The notes: a model not told the origin generated them from the sequence alone. Positions 37,886-48,557 are shown, counted from the stretch's first letter. The stretch: DNA of 64,000 nt from Bacillus sp. REN3 (GCF_017912555.1 NZ_JAERSD010000010.1:1-64000), one strand, 5' to 3'. Numbers and translations are program-made.

Positions 37886-38779
37886 TTAATGGTCTCTTAA
37901 TCCAATCAAGTCCGTGATAGCCAACAGCATGTCAGCTTCCAGGCCTGTGTGTGAAACCGACTTTTTAGCCTGATGCAAATGGTCCCGTAGTGCCGCTTTT
38001 GCCCCCTCCATGCCGAGGATGGCTGGATATGTTCCTTTATTGTTCCCTTTATCGCTGCCTACAGGTTTCCCGATTACCACTTCACTTCCCTCCACATCAA
38101 GAATATCATCCCTGATCTGGAAGGCGAGACCGATATGATAGGCGAATCTTGCAAGGATTTGTTTCTGTTCTTCATTGGCTCCTGCAAGCTCGGCTCCTGC
38201 AATGATACTGTATTCTAGCAGCTTTCCAGTCTTATTTATATGGATGTATTCCAGGTCTTCGAGGGGGAGCTGCCTCCCTTCCCCTTCCATATCAGCCACC
38301 TGCCCGCCTACCATGCCGGCTGCTCCTGCTGCATTGGACAAACCTTCTATTAAAGACAGCTTAACATCTGCAGGGGCAATCGAGTCAGGAATCCGGGCAA
38401 GCATGCCAAAGCTCAATGTTAGGAGGGCATCCCCTGCAAGGATAGCGGTTGCTTCGCCAAATACCTTGTGGTTGGTTGGCTTGCCTCTCCTTAAATCGTC
38501 ATCATCCATGCTCGGAAGATCATCATGGATCAGAGAATAGGTATGCACCATTTCGATTGCGGCAGCTGCATCCTTGCCAATTTCAGGGTTTTTCCCGAAT
38601 GCTTCAATCACAGCGAACAATAAAAGCGGCCGGATCCTTTTCCCGCCGGCTTCAAGCGAATATAGCATCGCTTCTGCAAGGTTCCTGGGGGTATCAAGAC
38701 CGGATACAGCCTCATGGAGCCGCTCTTCGACTAGCCTTTTGTATTTGTTAGTAAACATTTCAAGTGCGCTTTTAGCCAA
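37886..38779 (-). CDS. ispA: farnesyl diphosphate synthase
   Basis: 297 aa trans-prenyltransferase that adds two IPP units to DMAPP. The first Asp-rich motif is DDLPSMDDDDLRRG at about residues 92-105, and the second is FQIRDDILD near 226-234. GGKRIRP near the N terminus binds IPP. TTG start seven bases after GGAGGA, which is inside the xseB end. B. subtilis yqiD. Confidence 0.96.
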   Translation of the reverse strand: MAKSALEMFTNKYKRLVEERLHEAVSGLDTPRNLAEAMLYSLEAGGKRIRPLLLFAVIEAFGKNPEIGKDAAAAIEMVHTYSLIHDDLPSMDDDDLRRGKPTNHKVFGEATAILAGDALLTLSFGMLARIPDSIAPADVKLSLIEGLSNAAGAAGMVGGQVADMEGEGRQLPLEDLEYIHINKTGKLLEYSIIAGAELAGANEEQKQILARFAYHIGLAFQIRDDILDVEGSEVVIGKPVGSDKGNNKGTYPAILGMEGAKAALRDHLHQAKKSVSHTGLEADMLLAITDLIGLRDH

Positions 38780-38781
38780 GA

Positions 38782-39015
38782 CTATTCCTCCTCATTAATG
38801 GAGAAGCTTTCAGTCCGTCCATCTTCTGTTATGATCTGCGCCAGCTGGTCTTCAACATTTTTAAGCTTATCATGGCATAGCTTGGAAAGTTCCATCCCTT
38901 TTTTATAAATGGAAATCGCTTCTTCGAGAGGAACATCCCCCTCCTCAAGCTTTTCAACGATCATCTCCAGCTGATCCATAGCCTGTTCAAACGTTAGTTT
39001 CTGCTCATCTGCCAT
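38782..39015 (-). CDS. xseB: exodeoxyribonuclease VII small subunit
   Basis: 77 aa helical subunit that binds Xse[35 protein letters not shown] is the family core: two coiled helices with the conserved L-E-G turn. The frame extends upstream, but MADEQK at 39015 is the natural start, overlapping the xseA end by 11 bp. Confidence 0.93.
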   Translation of the reverse strand: MADEQKLTFEQAMDQLEMIVEKLEEGDVPLEEAISIYKKGMELSKLCHDKLKNVEDQLAQIITEDGRTESFSINEEE

Positions 39016-40363
39016 CCTTTGCACTCTCCTCGGTTTTTGTAACGATACAATGCAGCCTTCCATCTGAAAGCTGTACATAGATTTTACGATTGGTCTGGAT
39101 TTGTGAAACCTTTTTGATCAGCTTGTCATCTTCAGTATAGACAAGGCTGTATCCCCTATCCATGATTTTTAACGGATTCAACGCATCCATAGTCGCAACT
39201 ACGGCATTATATTCTTTTTGTTTTTCAGAAAAAATAGAAGTCATCGCTCTGTTCAAAGCCCGATTGAGCATTCCATGCTTTTCAGCAGAGCTCTTTTTCA
39301 ATTCTTCCGGGTGGCTGCGTTTAAGCCGTTTATCCAAAACAAGCAGGTCTTCGGCTTTGCGTGAATAAAGCTTATCTGCCCCCCGCTTTAAAGCTTCGGT
39401 CATTTTGTCAACCTGTTCAAGCTTCTGTTCGTATAGTTTTCTTGGATAACGGAAAGCATACGACTTTATCAGGCGCTGGTAGCGGTCCTGCTGGAAGGCG
39501 ATTTTTTCCCTCATGGCACGGAGGATCCTGGTTTCACGATTCATCACCCGTTCCATCAATTCCTGTATGTGCGGGACTGCAAGTTCTGCAGCACCTGTTG
39601 GAGTCGGCGCCCTTAAATCGGCCACGAAGTCAGCAATGGTAAAGTCTGTCTCATGGCCGACCGCTGAAATGACCGGAATCGCAGACGAAAAAATCGCCCT
39701 TGCCACTGCCTCTTCATTGAATGACCATAATTCCTCGATCGAGCCTCCGCCGCGGCCAACAATTAGGACATCGACTTCTCCACGGTCATTCGCATGCTCG
39801 ATCGCGCGGACAATCGATTCAGCTCCCCGCTCTCCCTGGACTAGAGCCGGAAAAATCATGATTTTCGTAATCGGGTACCTTCTCTTGATCGTCGTCAGGA
39901 TATCCCTTATCGCAGCACCTGTCGGTGAGGTAATTATCCCTATAGCCCTTGGGAATTTCGGAATTGGTTTTTTATGCTTTGGAGAGAAAAGACCTTCCTG
40001 CTCCAGGCTTTTCTTCAATTGTTCATAAGCGACAAACAATTCTCCGACTCCGTCGGTCTTCATTTCCTTTATGTATACCTGATATTGCCCGCTTCCCTCA
40101 TATACGGTGATATCTCCCCTTACCAGCACTTTCATGCCATTTTCCGGCTTGAATTTTAACGTGCGGTTATAGCTTGAAAACATGATGGCAAGGATCCTTG
40201 CCTTTTCATCCTTAAGCGTAAAATACATATGGCCGCTCGAATGCTGTTTGAAGTTCGATATTTCACCTTTAATATAAACACCTTGAAGATGGGGATCCGC
40301 ATCGAATTTTCTTTTTATGTATTTTGTTAAAGCACTGACGGATAAATAACGCTGCTGTTCCAT
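39005..40363 (-). CDS. xseA: exodeoxyribonuclease VII large subunit
   Basis: 452 aa catalytic subunit of the single-strand exonuclease ExoVII. N-terminal OB-fold (residues 1-100: [25 protein letters not shown]). The catalytic domain has [21 protein letters not shown] near residue 190 and [28 protein letters not shown] near 230. A long helical coiled-coil region follows. GGAG precedes the ATG. Confidence 0.96.
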   Translation of the reverse strand: MEQQRYLSVSALTKYIKRKFDADPHLQGVYIKGEISNFKQHSSGHMYFTLKDEKARILAIMFSSYNRTLKFKPENGMKVLVRGDITVYEGSGQYQVYIKEMKTDGVGELFVAYEQLKKSLEQEGLFSPKHKKPIPKFPRAIGIITSPTGAAIRDILTTIKRRYPITKIMIFPALVQGERGAESIVRAIEHANDRGEVDVLIVGRGGGSIEELWSFNEEAVARAIFSSAIPVISAVGHETDFTIADFVADLRAPTPTGAAELAVPHIQELMERVMNRETRILRAMREKIAFQQDRYQRLIKSYAFRYPRKLYEQKLEQVDKMTEALKRGADKLYSRKAEDLLVLDKRLKRSHPEELKKSSAEKHGMLNRALNRAMTSIFSEKQKEYNAVVATMDALNPLKIMDRGYSLVYTEDDKLIKKVSQIQTNRKIYVQLSDGRLHCIVTKTEESAKDGR

Positions 40364-40562
40364 GTTAAACTCCTTTGCCGAACAATTTGCCTAAGAAATG
40401 GGCCAGGCACCTTGACTGGACAAATTTCGAAGTACCAGATATGAATGCTGGTCTTAATAAAAAAACTGCCTATATCCATTATAAATTCAGAATCTCGATT
40501 CGTCACCCAGCTTCAGTGGATCCAGAGTTCCAAAATATAAAAAGATATAGACAGCATCTCAC
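40364..40562. other. intergenic region between folD and xseA
   Basis: 199 bp with no recognised terminator or gene. GGGCCAGGCACC near 40400 resembles a dispersed Bacillus GGTGCCTGGC motif, but only one partial copy is seen. Confidence 0.35.
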
Positions 40563-41435
40563 TTACCGTGATGAATTTTGAAGCTTATTCAAATGGTTTT
40601 TTGCTGACTTCATGGTATTGAACATCAGCATGGCGATTGTCATCGGTCCAACGCCGCCTGGAACAGGGGTAATGTATCCCGCCTTTTCTTTCACTTCTTC
40701 AAAAGCAACATCCCCGCACAGCTTCCCTTCCGAGTTCCTGTTCATTCCGACATCGATTACGACAGCACCTGGCTTGATGTGCTCAGCCGTAATCAAATCC
40801 GCCTTGCCAACTGCCGCCACAACCACATCCGCCTGCCTGGTTTGCTCTGCTAAATCCTTTGTCCTGGAATGGCAATATGTAACGGTTGCATTTTCATTTA
40901 AAAACAACTGGCCGGCAGGCTTTCCGACAATATTGCTTCGGCCAACAACGACCACATGCTTCCCTGAAAGCTCCATCCCTATTTCTTTCATCATCACCAT
41001 CACTCCAAAAGGGGTGCAAGGCAAGAAAGCATCCTGTCCAGTCATCATCCTGCCAATATTCAATGGATGGAAACCATCAACATCCTTTTCAGGAGAAATC
41101 GCTTCAATCAGCTTCTTCTCGTTTATATGATCCGGAAGGGGAAGCTGGACAAGGATTCCATGGATGCTTGGATCCTCGTTCAGTTCGTCAATTTTGGCCA
41201 ATAGCTCCTTCTCGCTGATCGAGGTCGGATATTCAATCAAAACATTGTGCATCCCCAGCTCTTTGGCTGTCTTTTGCTTATTGTTGACATAGGTTCTGGA
41301 TGCCTGATTATCTCCTACAAGAATGACGGCAAGACCAGGGACGATCCCCCGTTTTCTCAGCTCTTCAACCTGATGTGTTATTTCGTTCCTTTTCTTTTTG
41401 GCAATTTCTTTTCCATCAATGATAACAGCAGCCAT
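40563..41435 (-). CDS. folD: bifunctional methylenetetrahydrofolate dehydrogenase/cyclohydrolase
   Basis: 290 aa. It oxidises 5,10-methylene-THF to methenyl-THF and hydrolyses that to 10-formyl-THF. [14 protein letters not shown] carries the catalytic Lys near residue 55, [12 protein letters not shown] is at about 94-105, and [16 protein letters not shown] near 165 is the NADP-binding region. [14 protein letters not shown] is the C-terminal signature. Confidence 0.97.
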   Translation of the reverse strand: MAAVIIDGKEIAKKKRNEITHQVEELRKRGIVPGLAVILVGDNQASRTYVNNKQKTAKELGMHNVLIEYPTSISEKELLAKIDELNEDPSIHGILVQLPLPDHINEKKLIEAISPEKDVDGFHPLNIGRMMTGQDAFLPCTPFGVMVMMKEIGMELSGKHVVVVGRSNIVGKPAGQLFLNENATVTYCHSRTKDLAEQTRQADVVVAAVGKADLITAEHIKPGAVVIDVGMNRNSEGKLCGDVAFEEVKEKAGYITPVPGGVGPMTIAMLMFNTMKSAKNHLNKLQNSSR

Positions 41436-41479
41436 ACATGTTCCCCCTTAATTGTATAGAAAGATCCAACCTGTCTTAT

Positions 41480-41872
41480 TCATGAAATGCCCTGTTTGAC
41501 TTTGGACAGGACACCATTTATGAATCGGCTAGATTGGTCATCTCCATATAATTTGGCAATTTCAATCGCTTCATCAAGTACCACATTTGCGGGTACTTCA
41601 TCCGCACAAAACTTCAGCTCATAAACCGCCAGCCTGAGAAGATTCCTGTCAACAGCAGCTAGCCTGTCAAGTGACCACTTCTCCAAATAACCCTTGATTT
41701 CAGCATCGATTTCCTGCAAATGTCCGACTGTTCCATGGACAAGTTTGTCTAAATATTCATCTCCTTGCTCATGTTCCAAGACATGCTCGATTGCATCCGC
41801 AGTGTCTGCCTTGCTTATATCAATCTGGAATAAGGCTTGCAATGCCTTTTCCCGTGCTGTTCTTCTTTTCAT
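41480..41872 (-). CDS. nusB: transcription antitermination factor NusB
   Basis: 130 aa all-helical protein that binds BoxA RNA with S10 to favour rRNA antitermination. RRTAREKALQALFQID starts the protein, and LLRLAVYELKF and VLDEAIEIAKLYGDDQSSRFINGVL are the typical C-terminal helices. It is separated from yqhY by a terminator and a 520-bp gap, unlike the tight B. subtilis arrangement. Confidence 0.96.
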   Translation of the reverse strand: MKRRTAREKALQALFQIDISKADTADAIEHVLEHEQGDEYLDKLVHGTVGHLQEIDAEIKGYLEKWSLDRLAAVDRNLLRLAVYELKFCADEVPANVVLDEAIEIAKLYGDDQSSRFINGVLSKVKQGIS

Positions 41873-42358
41873 TTAGTCCTTAGCTCCTTTACGGCTTGTC
41901 TGATTCTAACAAAATAATAGCATATCATACTTCTGTACGCATGGTTTCCTATTATTTTTCACTCTTTTGAAAAAGTTAATCAAAACAAGTGAAATATGAT
42001 TCCACGTGGAGACGTCCAAGGCTTTTCCCGGTAACCTCCGGAGCGAAAGTTGTCAGCATATTGATATCCGCTCTACTCTGCCAAGAAGGACTGATCTCAA
42101 AGATCCATTTTGATACCATCATAATCCGTTTTTCTGCAGGAGTTTCTTGGACTTTTTCCAAAGGCAGCGGTATGCTTTGTTGTGGGACTCCTCGCCTGCC
42201 TTCTTGCAGGAAGCTTATGCAAGGCCAACTTCCCCAGCTTTCCTTGCAAGATACTGCTCGCCTGGAAGTTTCTATATATAGAAATGCGAAAGCATTTTAG
42301 AATAGACCTTTTTACTCAAAAGCGGGTTTGGCATAGTATTGAAAAAAACGCAAAAAAA
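41873..42358. other. intergenic region between nusB and yqhY
   Basis: About 485 bp. It should hold the nusB promoter (AT-rich 41915-41960). TGCAAGG (42218-42224) and CCTTGCA (42242-42248) form an inverted repeat. The plus-strand open frame at 41989-42300 has no SD and an unnatural composition, so no gene is called. Confidence 0.45.
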
Positions 42359-42386
42359 CCAAAGGCATCCAGTTTAATGCCTTTGG
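42359..42386 (-). terminator. terminator of accB-accC-yqhY
   Basis: CCAAAGGCAT (42359-42368) pairs with ATGCCTTTGG (42377-42386), loop of 8. The minus strand then reads TTTTTTTGCG. Confidence 0.9.
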
Positions 42387-42393
42387 CCATGTA

Positions 42394-42804
42394 TTACACT
42401 TCCTGTTCGACTTCCATTTCGGGCTTCTGGTTTTCGAATTGGATTCCAACTACGTGGATATTTACTTCCTTAGCCTCCAGCGCCGTCATGTTCATAAGTG
42501 CCTGGCGGATGTTATCCTGGATTTCCTGAGCTACTGAAGGAATGGAAACACCAAACTTCATGACACAATAAACGTCAACCTTGATGCCTTCCTCAGCTAA
42601 TTCTACCTTGACACCTTTGCCGTGATTTTTCTTTCCAAGCCTTTCGACTACGCCAGCCGCAAAGCTGCCGCGCATTTGGGTAACACCCTCCACTTCGGAT
42701 GCTGCGATACCGGCAATAACCTCGATTACCTCTGGAGCAATCTCCACCTTGCCAAGACCGTTCTCATCATAGCTCATCTCCAGTAAATGCTGATATTCAC
42801 TCAT
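42394..42804 (-). CDS. yqhY: Asp23/Gls24-family protein YqhY
   Basis: 136 aa. GKVEIAPEVIEVIAGIAASEVEGV near residues 17-40 and VYCVMKFGVSIPSVAQEIQDNI near 78-99 define the Asp23/DUF322 family. In B. subtilis YqhY is tied to control of acetyl-CoA carboxylase, in line with its place behind accBC. No transmembrane segment. AGGAGG precedes the ATG. Confidence 0.92.
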   Translation of the reverse strand: MSEYQHLLEMSYDENGLGKVEIAPEVIEVIAGIAASEVEGVTQMRGSFAAGVVERLGKKNHGKGVKVELAEEGIKVDVYCVMKFGVSIPSVAQEIQDNIRQALMNMTALEAKEVNIHVVGIQFENQKPEMEVEQEV

Positions 42805-42818
42805 GGCTTGACCTCCTT

Positions 42819-44174
42819 TTATCCCTCTGACATGATGTTATACATTTCTAAAAACTTCGTATTGAACTGCCCTTCGACGAATTTTTCATGATTAAGGAGT
42901 TTCAGATGGAACGGAATCGTAGTATGGACTCCTTCAACCACAAACTCGCTTAGAGCTCTTTTCATACGGTCAATCGCTTCCTCCCGGCTGTTTCCGTATG
43001 TAATGACTTTCGCAATCATTGAATCGTAATAAGGCGGGATCGAATAGCCGGGATATGCCGCTGAGTCTATTCTAACACCAAAACCGCCCGGTGGGAGATA
43101 CATTTTTATCTTACCAGCTGATGGCATGAAATTTTTAGCAGGATTTTCGGCATTGATCCTGCACTCGATCGCCCAGCCATTAAATTGGACGTCTTCCTGC
43201 TTGATGTTAAGTCTCTCGCCTGAAGCGATTTTGATTTGCTCCTTGATTAGATCGACTCCTGTCACCATTTCTGTTACAGGATGTTCAACCTGTATCCTTG
43301 TATTCATTTCCATGAAATAAAACTTGCGATTGCGGTAATCGTAAATGAATTCAACTGTTCCGGCACCAGAATAATCAACCGCTTGGGCAGCTTTTACTGC
43401 TGCCTCGCCCATTTCTGCCCGGATTTCTCCATCGAGAGCAGGAGAAGGTGTTTCCTCCAGCAGCTTCTGAAGCCTCCTTTGGATCGAGCAATCTCGTTCT
43501 CCGAGATGGATTGTATTTCCATAACCGTCTGCAAGCACCTGGATTTCTACATGGCGGAAATCCTCGATGTATTTTTCTATATATACACCTGGATTTCCAA
43601 AAGCCGTCATGGCTTCCTGCTGGGTTATATTAATACCCTTGATCAGTTCCTGTTCAGAACGGGCTACACGGATTCCCTTACCTCCCCCGCCTGCAGTCGC
43701 CTTAATGATGACCGGATAGCCGATTTCATTCGCCAGCTTGACGGCATCGTCGGTATTCTCGATGATTCCCTGGGAACCAGGCACAATTGGGACATTTGCG
43801 AGCTTCATTGTCTCCCGGGCGACATCCTTTGTTCCCATTTTTTGGATTGCTTCCGGCGATGGCCCTACAAATGTGATATTGCATTCCCTGCAAAGCTCCG
43901 CGAAATCGGCATTTTCAGCAAGGAAGCCGTACCCAGGATGGATGGCCTCGCAACCAGTCAATTTTGCCACACTGATGATGTTCGTGAAATTCAAATAGCT
44001 GTCCTTGGATAACTTTGGTCCAATGCAGTAGGCTTCGTCAGCCAGCTGGACATGCAGCGATTCCCTGTCGGCTTCTGAAAAGACGGCAACGGATTCGACT
44101 CCAAGTTCCCTGCAGGCGCGGATAACCCGGACGGCAATTTCTCCCCTGTTGGCTATCAATACTTTTTTTATCAT
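42819..44174 (-). CDS. accC: acetyl-CoA carboxylase biotin carboxylase
   Basis: 451 aa ATP-grasp enzyme that carboxylates biotin on Acc[23 protein letters not shown] starts the pre-ATP domain, [16 protein letters not shown] near residue 159 is the ATP glycine loop, and [17 protein letters not shown] near 285 carries the catalytic Glu/Arg. Full length. It could also supply the biotin carboxylase step of propionyl-CoA carboxylase (inference). Confidence 0.97.
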   Translation of the reverse strand: MIKKVLIANRGEIAVRVIRACRELGVESVAVFSEADRESLHVQLADEAYCIGPKLSKDSYLNFTNIISVAKLTGCEAIHPGYGFLAENADFAELCRECNITFVGPSPEAIQKMGTKDVARETMKLANVPIVPGSQGIIENTDDAVKLANEIGYPVIIKATAGGGGKGIRVARSEQELIKGINITQQEAMTAFGNPGVYIEKYIEDFRHVEIQVLADGYGNTIHLGERDCSIQRRLQKLLEETPSPALDGEIRAEMGEAAVKAAQAVDYSGAGTVEFIYDYRNRKFYFMEMNTRIQVEHPVTEMVTGVDLIKEQIKIASGERLNIKQEDVQFNGWAIECRINAENPAKNFMPSAGKIKMYLPPGGFGVRIDSAAYPGYSIPPYYDSMIAKVITYGNSREEAIDRMKRALSEFVVEGVHTTIPFHLKLLNHEKFVEGQFNTKFLEMYNIMSEG

Positions 44175-44186
44175 TCTATTCGCTCC

Positions 44187-44708
44187 TTATTCAGGCTTAA
44201 CCAGGAATAAAGGCTGGCCGTATTCAACAAGCTGGCCATCCTTTACTAGGATTTCAACGATTTCCCCATTCACTTCGGCCTCGATCTCATTGAACAGTTT
44301 CATCGCTTCGACGATGCAGACAACGGAATCTTTGGTAACCTTCGATCCTTGCTTCACATATGGATCAGCATCCGGTGACGAAGATTGATAGAAGGTACCA
44401 ACCATTGGAGAAACGATTTTATGTAAGTTTGAAGTATCCGGTTGTTCTTCCTGCTTAACTTCTTGTTCAGCGGAGTTTTCTGCCTTCGGTTCCGCTACGG
44501 CAGCTTGCTGCACGGCAGGAACTGGCTGAGGAGATGAAGCAACAGATACTGGAGATGGAACCTGTGCTTGCATAAACTCAGCGGCATTCTTTGCACCGCC
44601 ATTCTTCTTCATTTTAATCTTTGACCCTTCATACTCGTATGAAAATTCATCAATGCTCGATTGATCGACCAGCTTAATCAATTCTCTAATTTCTTGTACT
44701 TTTAACAT
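44187..44708 (-). CDS. accB: acetyl-CoA carboxylase biotin carboxyl carrier protein
   Basis: 173 aa. An Ala/Pro/Gln-rich linker lies at residues 45-95. The C-terminal biotinyl domain has the biotinylation motif VEAMKLFNE near residue 135, the lysine in AMK being the acceptor. ATG 44708 is six bases after AAGGGGTG; the in-frame GTG 44717 is too close to it. First gene of accB-accC-yqhY. Confidence 0.96.
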   Translation of the reverse strand: MLKVQEIRELIKLVDQSSIDEFSYEYEGSKIKMKKNGGAKNAAEFMQAQVPSPVSVASSPQPVPAVQQAAVAEPKAENSAEQEVKQEEQPDTSNLHKIVSPMVGTFYQSSSPDADPYVKQGSKVTKDSVVCIVEAMKLFNEIEAEVNGEIVEILVKDGQLVEYGQPLFLVKPE

Positions 44709-45430
44709 TGTGGGCACCCCTTGTCCATATTAAGAATTAAGACTAGATACTAATACTATACGATAATACTATGTGCAAATTCAATATATCAGAAAGATTC
44801 TCATCCTTCTTTCCCATTCTAATATTTTCTGAAAAAAAAGGGAATTCATACGACATGATTCCCAAGATTTTTCTTTGATATCCATATTTTTCACAACCTG
44901 AAGGTTCGGGAAATAGTTGGGGTTTCTAACTAGCAGGACCCTGAAGAAAAAATTTCCTGGATGATTCTTCGACCATTGTTTCGGCAGTTCTAGCAACGGT
45001 TATAAGAAATGGTGATGATGATTGATCTTGCCGTCCTACGCACGATCATTATGGGTGTCAAGCTTGGCCTATGAGTCTTGAAACGGAGATGGTGAACTTA
45101 AAGTTGAATGAAAACAATTTTAAGAGGATCACTGAAATAAAAGAACGTTTTTACGATTTTTCAACTCGGTATCCTTCCAGTTCCATCCGTTTCAGTCAGT
45201 TCCTTTTTCGGTAGCCCGTGCAAAGCTGTGTGGATGGCTTCCTCAAGATAAGATAGTTGCCTTTTTTCATCAGTGGGGCGCTTATTTCGGGAATACCTCT
45301 TTAAGATCTCTCTTATTTTAATTAGCGCTCGCCGTTTTGGCACTATCGTTCCCGTTCTTCCTTTTCCACCACCCATTTGGGCACCATCCCTCACCGGCCT
45401 GGTCACTCAAGAGAACTCGTTCATTTCCAT
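44709..45430. other. gap between accB and spoIIIAH with an isolated terminator
   Basis: Minus strand: a terminator at 44832-44863 (GGGAAT-t-CAT / ATG-ATTCCC followed by T8) ends a transcript that must start below the spoIIIA terminator (45431-45480). An 81-codon frame (45161-45406, GTG start, basic, ILKRYSRNKRPTDEKRQ near the middle) lies in this interval but lacks a good SD. A lost gene or a small RNA is possible. The accB promoter should be in 44709-44820. Confidence 0.4.
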
Positions 45431-45480
45431 AAAAAAGGGCTGCCAAAGATCATATATGATGACCTTTGAACAGCCTTATT
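45431..45480 (-). terminator. terminator of the spoIIIA operon
   Basis: Long stem: AAGGGCTG and CCAAAG on one side, CTTTGAA and CAGCCTT on the other, followed by six T on the minus strand. It abuts the spoIIIAH stop. Confidence 0.88.
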
Positions 45481-45482
45481 TG

Positions 45483-46031
45483 TTATTTTACTGGTTCGAA
45501 TTGGACGGCAACTAGCTGGAAAGCTCCAAGTTCAGTCCTTACCATCTGGATGATTTCATTTGCAGCGGATGCAGAATGTTCTTTCGCCTTTACAGTGATC
45601 CGAACCTTTTCACCATCTGCGCGTACCAGGGCATCCTCATAGCCAAGAGAAGTAATCAGGGTTTCAAGTATCGCCTCCTTTTGGGAAATTTCATCAAGCT
45701 TATTCATTTTGTCGATTGCAGCGCTCCGTTCCTCTGCAGGCAAATCAGTAGTAGCGGCTAATGTCTGTAGCTCTTCCTTCTGCTTAGTCCTTTGTTCTTC
45801 AACCTTCATGCGCAAGGCTTCGAACTTTTCATCGTTCGCAATCCCGGAAATCACTGTTGCTCCATCCTTCGATTGGGTCGTGGACATTTCTTTATTTTCA
45901 CTCTTCTTTTCTTCTAAGGAAGCTAGATCCGTACCTTTCTGCTGTTCTGGAGATGTAATGTAATATACGGATAAAACGACCACCAGGCTTAACATTGTCA
46001 ACAACCATACAGTTTGCTTTTTTAGTAACAT
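45483..46031 (-). CDS. spoIIIAH: stage III sporulation protein AH
   Basis: 182 aa mother-cell membrane protein that joins SpoIIQ from the forespore to form the feeding-tube channel. One transmembrane helix (about residues 7-26), a charged linker, then the ring-building YscJ/FliF-like domain at about 100-182 (LEKxx LITSLGYEDALVRADGEKVRITVKA). GGGGGATTAATAG precedes the ATG. Confidence 0.95.
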   Translation of the reverse strand: MLLKKQTVWLLTMLSLVVVLSVYYITSPEQQKGTDLASLEEKKSENKEMSTTQSKDGATVISGIANDEKFEALRMKVEEQRTKQKEELQTLAATTDLPAEERSAAIDKMNKLDEISQKEAILETLITSLGYEDALVRADGEKVRITVKAKEHSASAANEIIQMVRTELGAFQLVAVQFEPVK

Positions 46032-46034
46032 CTA

Positions 46035-46700
46035 TTAATCCCCCTTTGTTTTTTTTGGCATTACTGCCACTCGATGGTTTGGTACGCCCAAGGACCTTGT
46101 GACGGCCTCGATGATCCACCTTTTTATTTGGATATTTTCAGCACCCTTTGCCACTACAAGGACACCTCTTATCTCGGGCTTTTTTGTTTCGAGGACGACT
46201 GGCACTTCTTTTTCCCCATTACGGATGATCACAAGCTGCTCATCCTGGGAAGCGTCCTCGACTTTCCTCCTGCCGCCTTCACGGTCCGTTTCGTCTGTTG
46301 TCTGAGACTGGATGACCGTGTTTTTTTCAAGCACTTTTTTTTCTGTAGCGTCTACATTGACAAATACATCTACTTCTCCTACACCATTGATACCCTCAAG
46401 CATGTCTTTGAGCTGATTCTCGTATGTCTTTTCATACTCAGAGATCAAATCATTTCCATCTGATTTCTTATGGCCGAAAACTGCAGTGTCCTCTTCGGAT
46501 TCGTCTGTTTTCATGGCTGGCAAAGATCCATTGTCTTGTTTGCTGCCGCCGAGGAGGTTCCCCATCATCATGATGGCAGTACCAAAGAGCAAAACCAGAA
46601 TAAGGTATTGATATTTCCCGTTTAATTTCTTTTCCGGAGGCCCTTCTTTATTTGCAAGCAGGTTCTTCAGCCAATTAATTGGCCCTTTTTCATTGCCCAC
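46035..46700 (-). CDS. spoIIIAG: stage III sporulation protein AG
   Basis: 221 aa. One transmembrane helix (about residues 28-47) and a C-terminal ring domain (about 90-221) that forms the large SpoIIIAG ring of the mother-cell/forespore channel. GVLVVAKGAENIQIKRWIIEAVTRSLGVPNHRVAVM is the conserved end. GTG start, overlapping spoIIIAF by 11 bp. Confidence 0.95.
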   Translation of the reverse strand: MGNEKGPINWLKNLLANKEGPPEKKLNGKYQYLILVLLFGTAIMMMGNLLGGSKQDNGSLPAMKTDESEEDTAVFGHKKSDGNDLISEYEKTYENQLKDMLEGINGVGEVDVFVNVDATEKKVLEKNTVIQSQTTDETDREGGRRKVEDASQDEQLVIIRNGEKEVPVVLETKKPEIRGVLVVAKGAENIQIKRWIIEAVTRSLGVPNHRVAVMPKKTKGD

Positions 46701-47319
46701 TACTTTCCTTCCCCCCCTCTATCACGATTTGAATCGATGTTTCAGGAACATTCCATTTCTCTGACAGAAGAGAAGATATTTGATCTATATTCCTAGAGGT
46801 TTGTTTTGATGGAAGGGGCGCATTGGTATCAATTTCTACTTCTCTTACTACTGCCACAGCCTCACCCTCACCCTGGGATTCTCTCAAATACACTTTGAGG
46901 GATTGAAGGTTTTCAGGGAAAGTCCGCTGATCCTGTTCATTTACTTTGATTTCGATATCGGCAATTTCCATTCCTTGCTGTTCCATCAACTCCTCCTCCA
47001 CAGCCGACCTTAATTGGACAGCCATTGTTTCTAAAATATATGCATGCTGGGATGCTTGTATTTCTTTTTTCTTAAATTCTATTGAACTTTTTAACTTTTC
47101 CTGGCCATTGTTTCCAATCTGACCAATTGAAGCAATTGCTGTTTCAAAATCTGAAGTGAAAAGTTTCATGACAGGTGTCAGGATGATTGCAATCAAGATC
47201 AAACCAGTGACAATTTTGGTGTATTTTTGAAAGCTTGAATTCGGTAGCAGCATATCCAATACGGTCGCAAGGAGGATGAAGACGATGATATTCGTAACCC
47301 ATTCTTTTATGAATTCCAT
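46690..47319 (-). CDS. spoIIIAF: stage III sporulation protein AF
   Basis: 209 aa with two N-terminal transmembrane helices (about residues 6-25 and 35-53) and a soluble domain with a ring-building-like fold. Component of the SpoIIIA-Q complex needed for sigma-G activity. GGGGGAGAAAA precedes the ATG. Confidence 0.94.
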   Translation of the reverse strand: MEFIKEWVTNIIVFILLATVLDMLLPNSSFQKYTKIVTGLILIAIILTPVMKLFTSDFETAIASIGQIGNNGQEKLKSSIEFKKKEIQASQHAYILETMAVQLRSAVEEELMEQQGMEIADIEIKVNEQDQRTFPENLQSLKVYLRESQGEGEAVAVVREVEIDTNAPLPSKQTSRNIDQISSLLSEKWNVPETSIQIVIEGGKESSGQ

Positions 47320-47329
47320 TTTTCTCCCC

Positions 47330-48529
47330 CTACCTGACCATCATCGTTAAATTGCCCGCTGCAATGATGACTGTAATGGTAAGAAAAAACATCAATGATA
47401 CGATCCCAAGTGCTGCGAATACATAGATGATGCTTTTACTGATGACGTCAAGGCAGGTTATGACTGGCCCGCCGCCAAGTGGCTGCAGGATGGCAGCGGA
47501 GAATTTATAGATGAATGCCACCATGAGGATTTTTACTGCCGGAAAAGCCGCGATGATCAGCAGAACCGCCACACCCGCTATGCCAACTGTGTTCTTCAGC
47601 AAGAGAGATGCGCTGACGACCGTGTCAGCTGCATCTGTGAAAACCCTTCCGATTACGGGCACAAAATTTCCAGTAATGAACTTGGCTGTCTTTATCGTTA
47701 CACCATCCGTGATTGCAGCAGATGCTCCCTGGACGGAAATGACACCAAGGAACACAGTAAGGAAGATGCCGAGGAGACCAACGCTCCAATTCCGTAGCAT
47801 AGCAGCGAGCTGAGTTACTTTATAATGTTCCGTAAGGATACTGACAATTCCCAAAAGAGCTGACAGAAACAATAAAGGGAGCACCACATACTGGATGAAC
47901 AGCCCGCTTGTATTCATCATGAATAGGATGACGGGATGAAAGAACGCCGCCGAAATCACGCCGCCTGATGTCGCCATCAAGGCTAGCAGCAGCGGAATCA
48001 GCGCGAGGATGAATTGAATCATCGTCCCAATAGCATCATTCGTATAATCCATAACCACCTTAAAGCTATTGAGGGCGATGATGATCAACACCATGAATAC
48101 AATCGAGTATGCTACCTTGCTGATGGCACTTTTCTCGAACGAATTCTGCAATGTCTGGAGGAACATGCTGAAAACAGTCAGCAGGATCAACGTTCCAAGA
48201 AGCTTGCCATTTGCAATGAATTCGTGGAATGCAAACCGGATGATGCCATTCAGCCATTCCTTCATTGATAACTTCTTTTCTCCGCTGATAAAGTCATATA
48301 AACTGCCCTTTTGGCTTTCTGGCAAAAAACCATTATATTTATCAAGAATGTCTTCCCAGAATCCCTTCAAATCCTCAATATCAAGTGTTTCAAGCTGGGA
48401 TTTGGCGATTTGGCCGGGATTTGCAATCTGATTCGCTTCATCATTTCCCCCGGCAGCTTGTACTCCATGAGCGCTCGAATAAAACAGGATGAGGACGGTG
48501 CAGAAAATGAACTTCAACCATTGCTCCAT
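47330..48529 (-). CDS. spoIIIAE: stage III sporulation protein AE
   Basis: 399 aa polytopic membrane protein with an N-terminal signal peptide and about seven or eight hydrophobic segments from residue 95 on, thought to be the export-apparatus-like core of the SpoIIIA machine. TMIQFILALIPLLLALMATSGG is the family landmark. ATG 48529 follows GAGGTGAAAAT, so the seven upstream codons are left out. Confidence 0.95.
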   Translation of the reverse strand: MEQWLKFIFCTVLILFYSSAHGVQAAGGNDEANQIANPGQIAKSQLETLDIEDLKGFWEDILDKYNGFLPESQKGSLYDFISGEKKLSMKEWLNGIIRFAFHEFIANGKLLGTLILLTVFSMFLQTLQNSFEKSAISKVAYSIVFMVLIIIALNSFKVVMDYTNDAIGTMIQFILALIPLLLALMATSGGVISAAFFHPVILFMMNTSGLFIQYVVLPLLFLSALLGIVSILTEHYKVTQLAAMLRNWSVGLLGIFLTVFLGVISVQGASAAITDGVTIKTAKFITGNFVPVIGRVFTDAADTVVSASLLLKNTVGIAGVAVLLIIAAFPAVKILMVAFIYKFSAAILQPLGGGPVITCLDVISKSIIYVFAALGIVSLMFFLTITVIIAAGNLTMMVR

Positions 48530-48557
48530 ATTTTCACCTCGTATTAACAAGTCTTGG

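Noticed and set aside
41989-42300. 103-codon plus-strand ORF between nusB and yqhY
   Set aside because: No SD, unnatural residue composition and no recognisable family; chance frame in degraded intergenic DNA.
44781-44996. 71-codon minus-strand ORF upstream of accB
   Set aside because: It runs through the T8 terminator at 44832-44863 and into the accB promoter region, with no SD.
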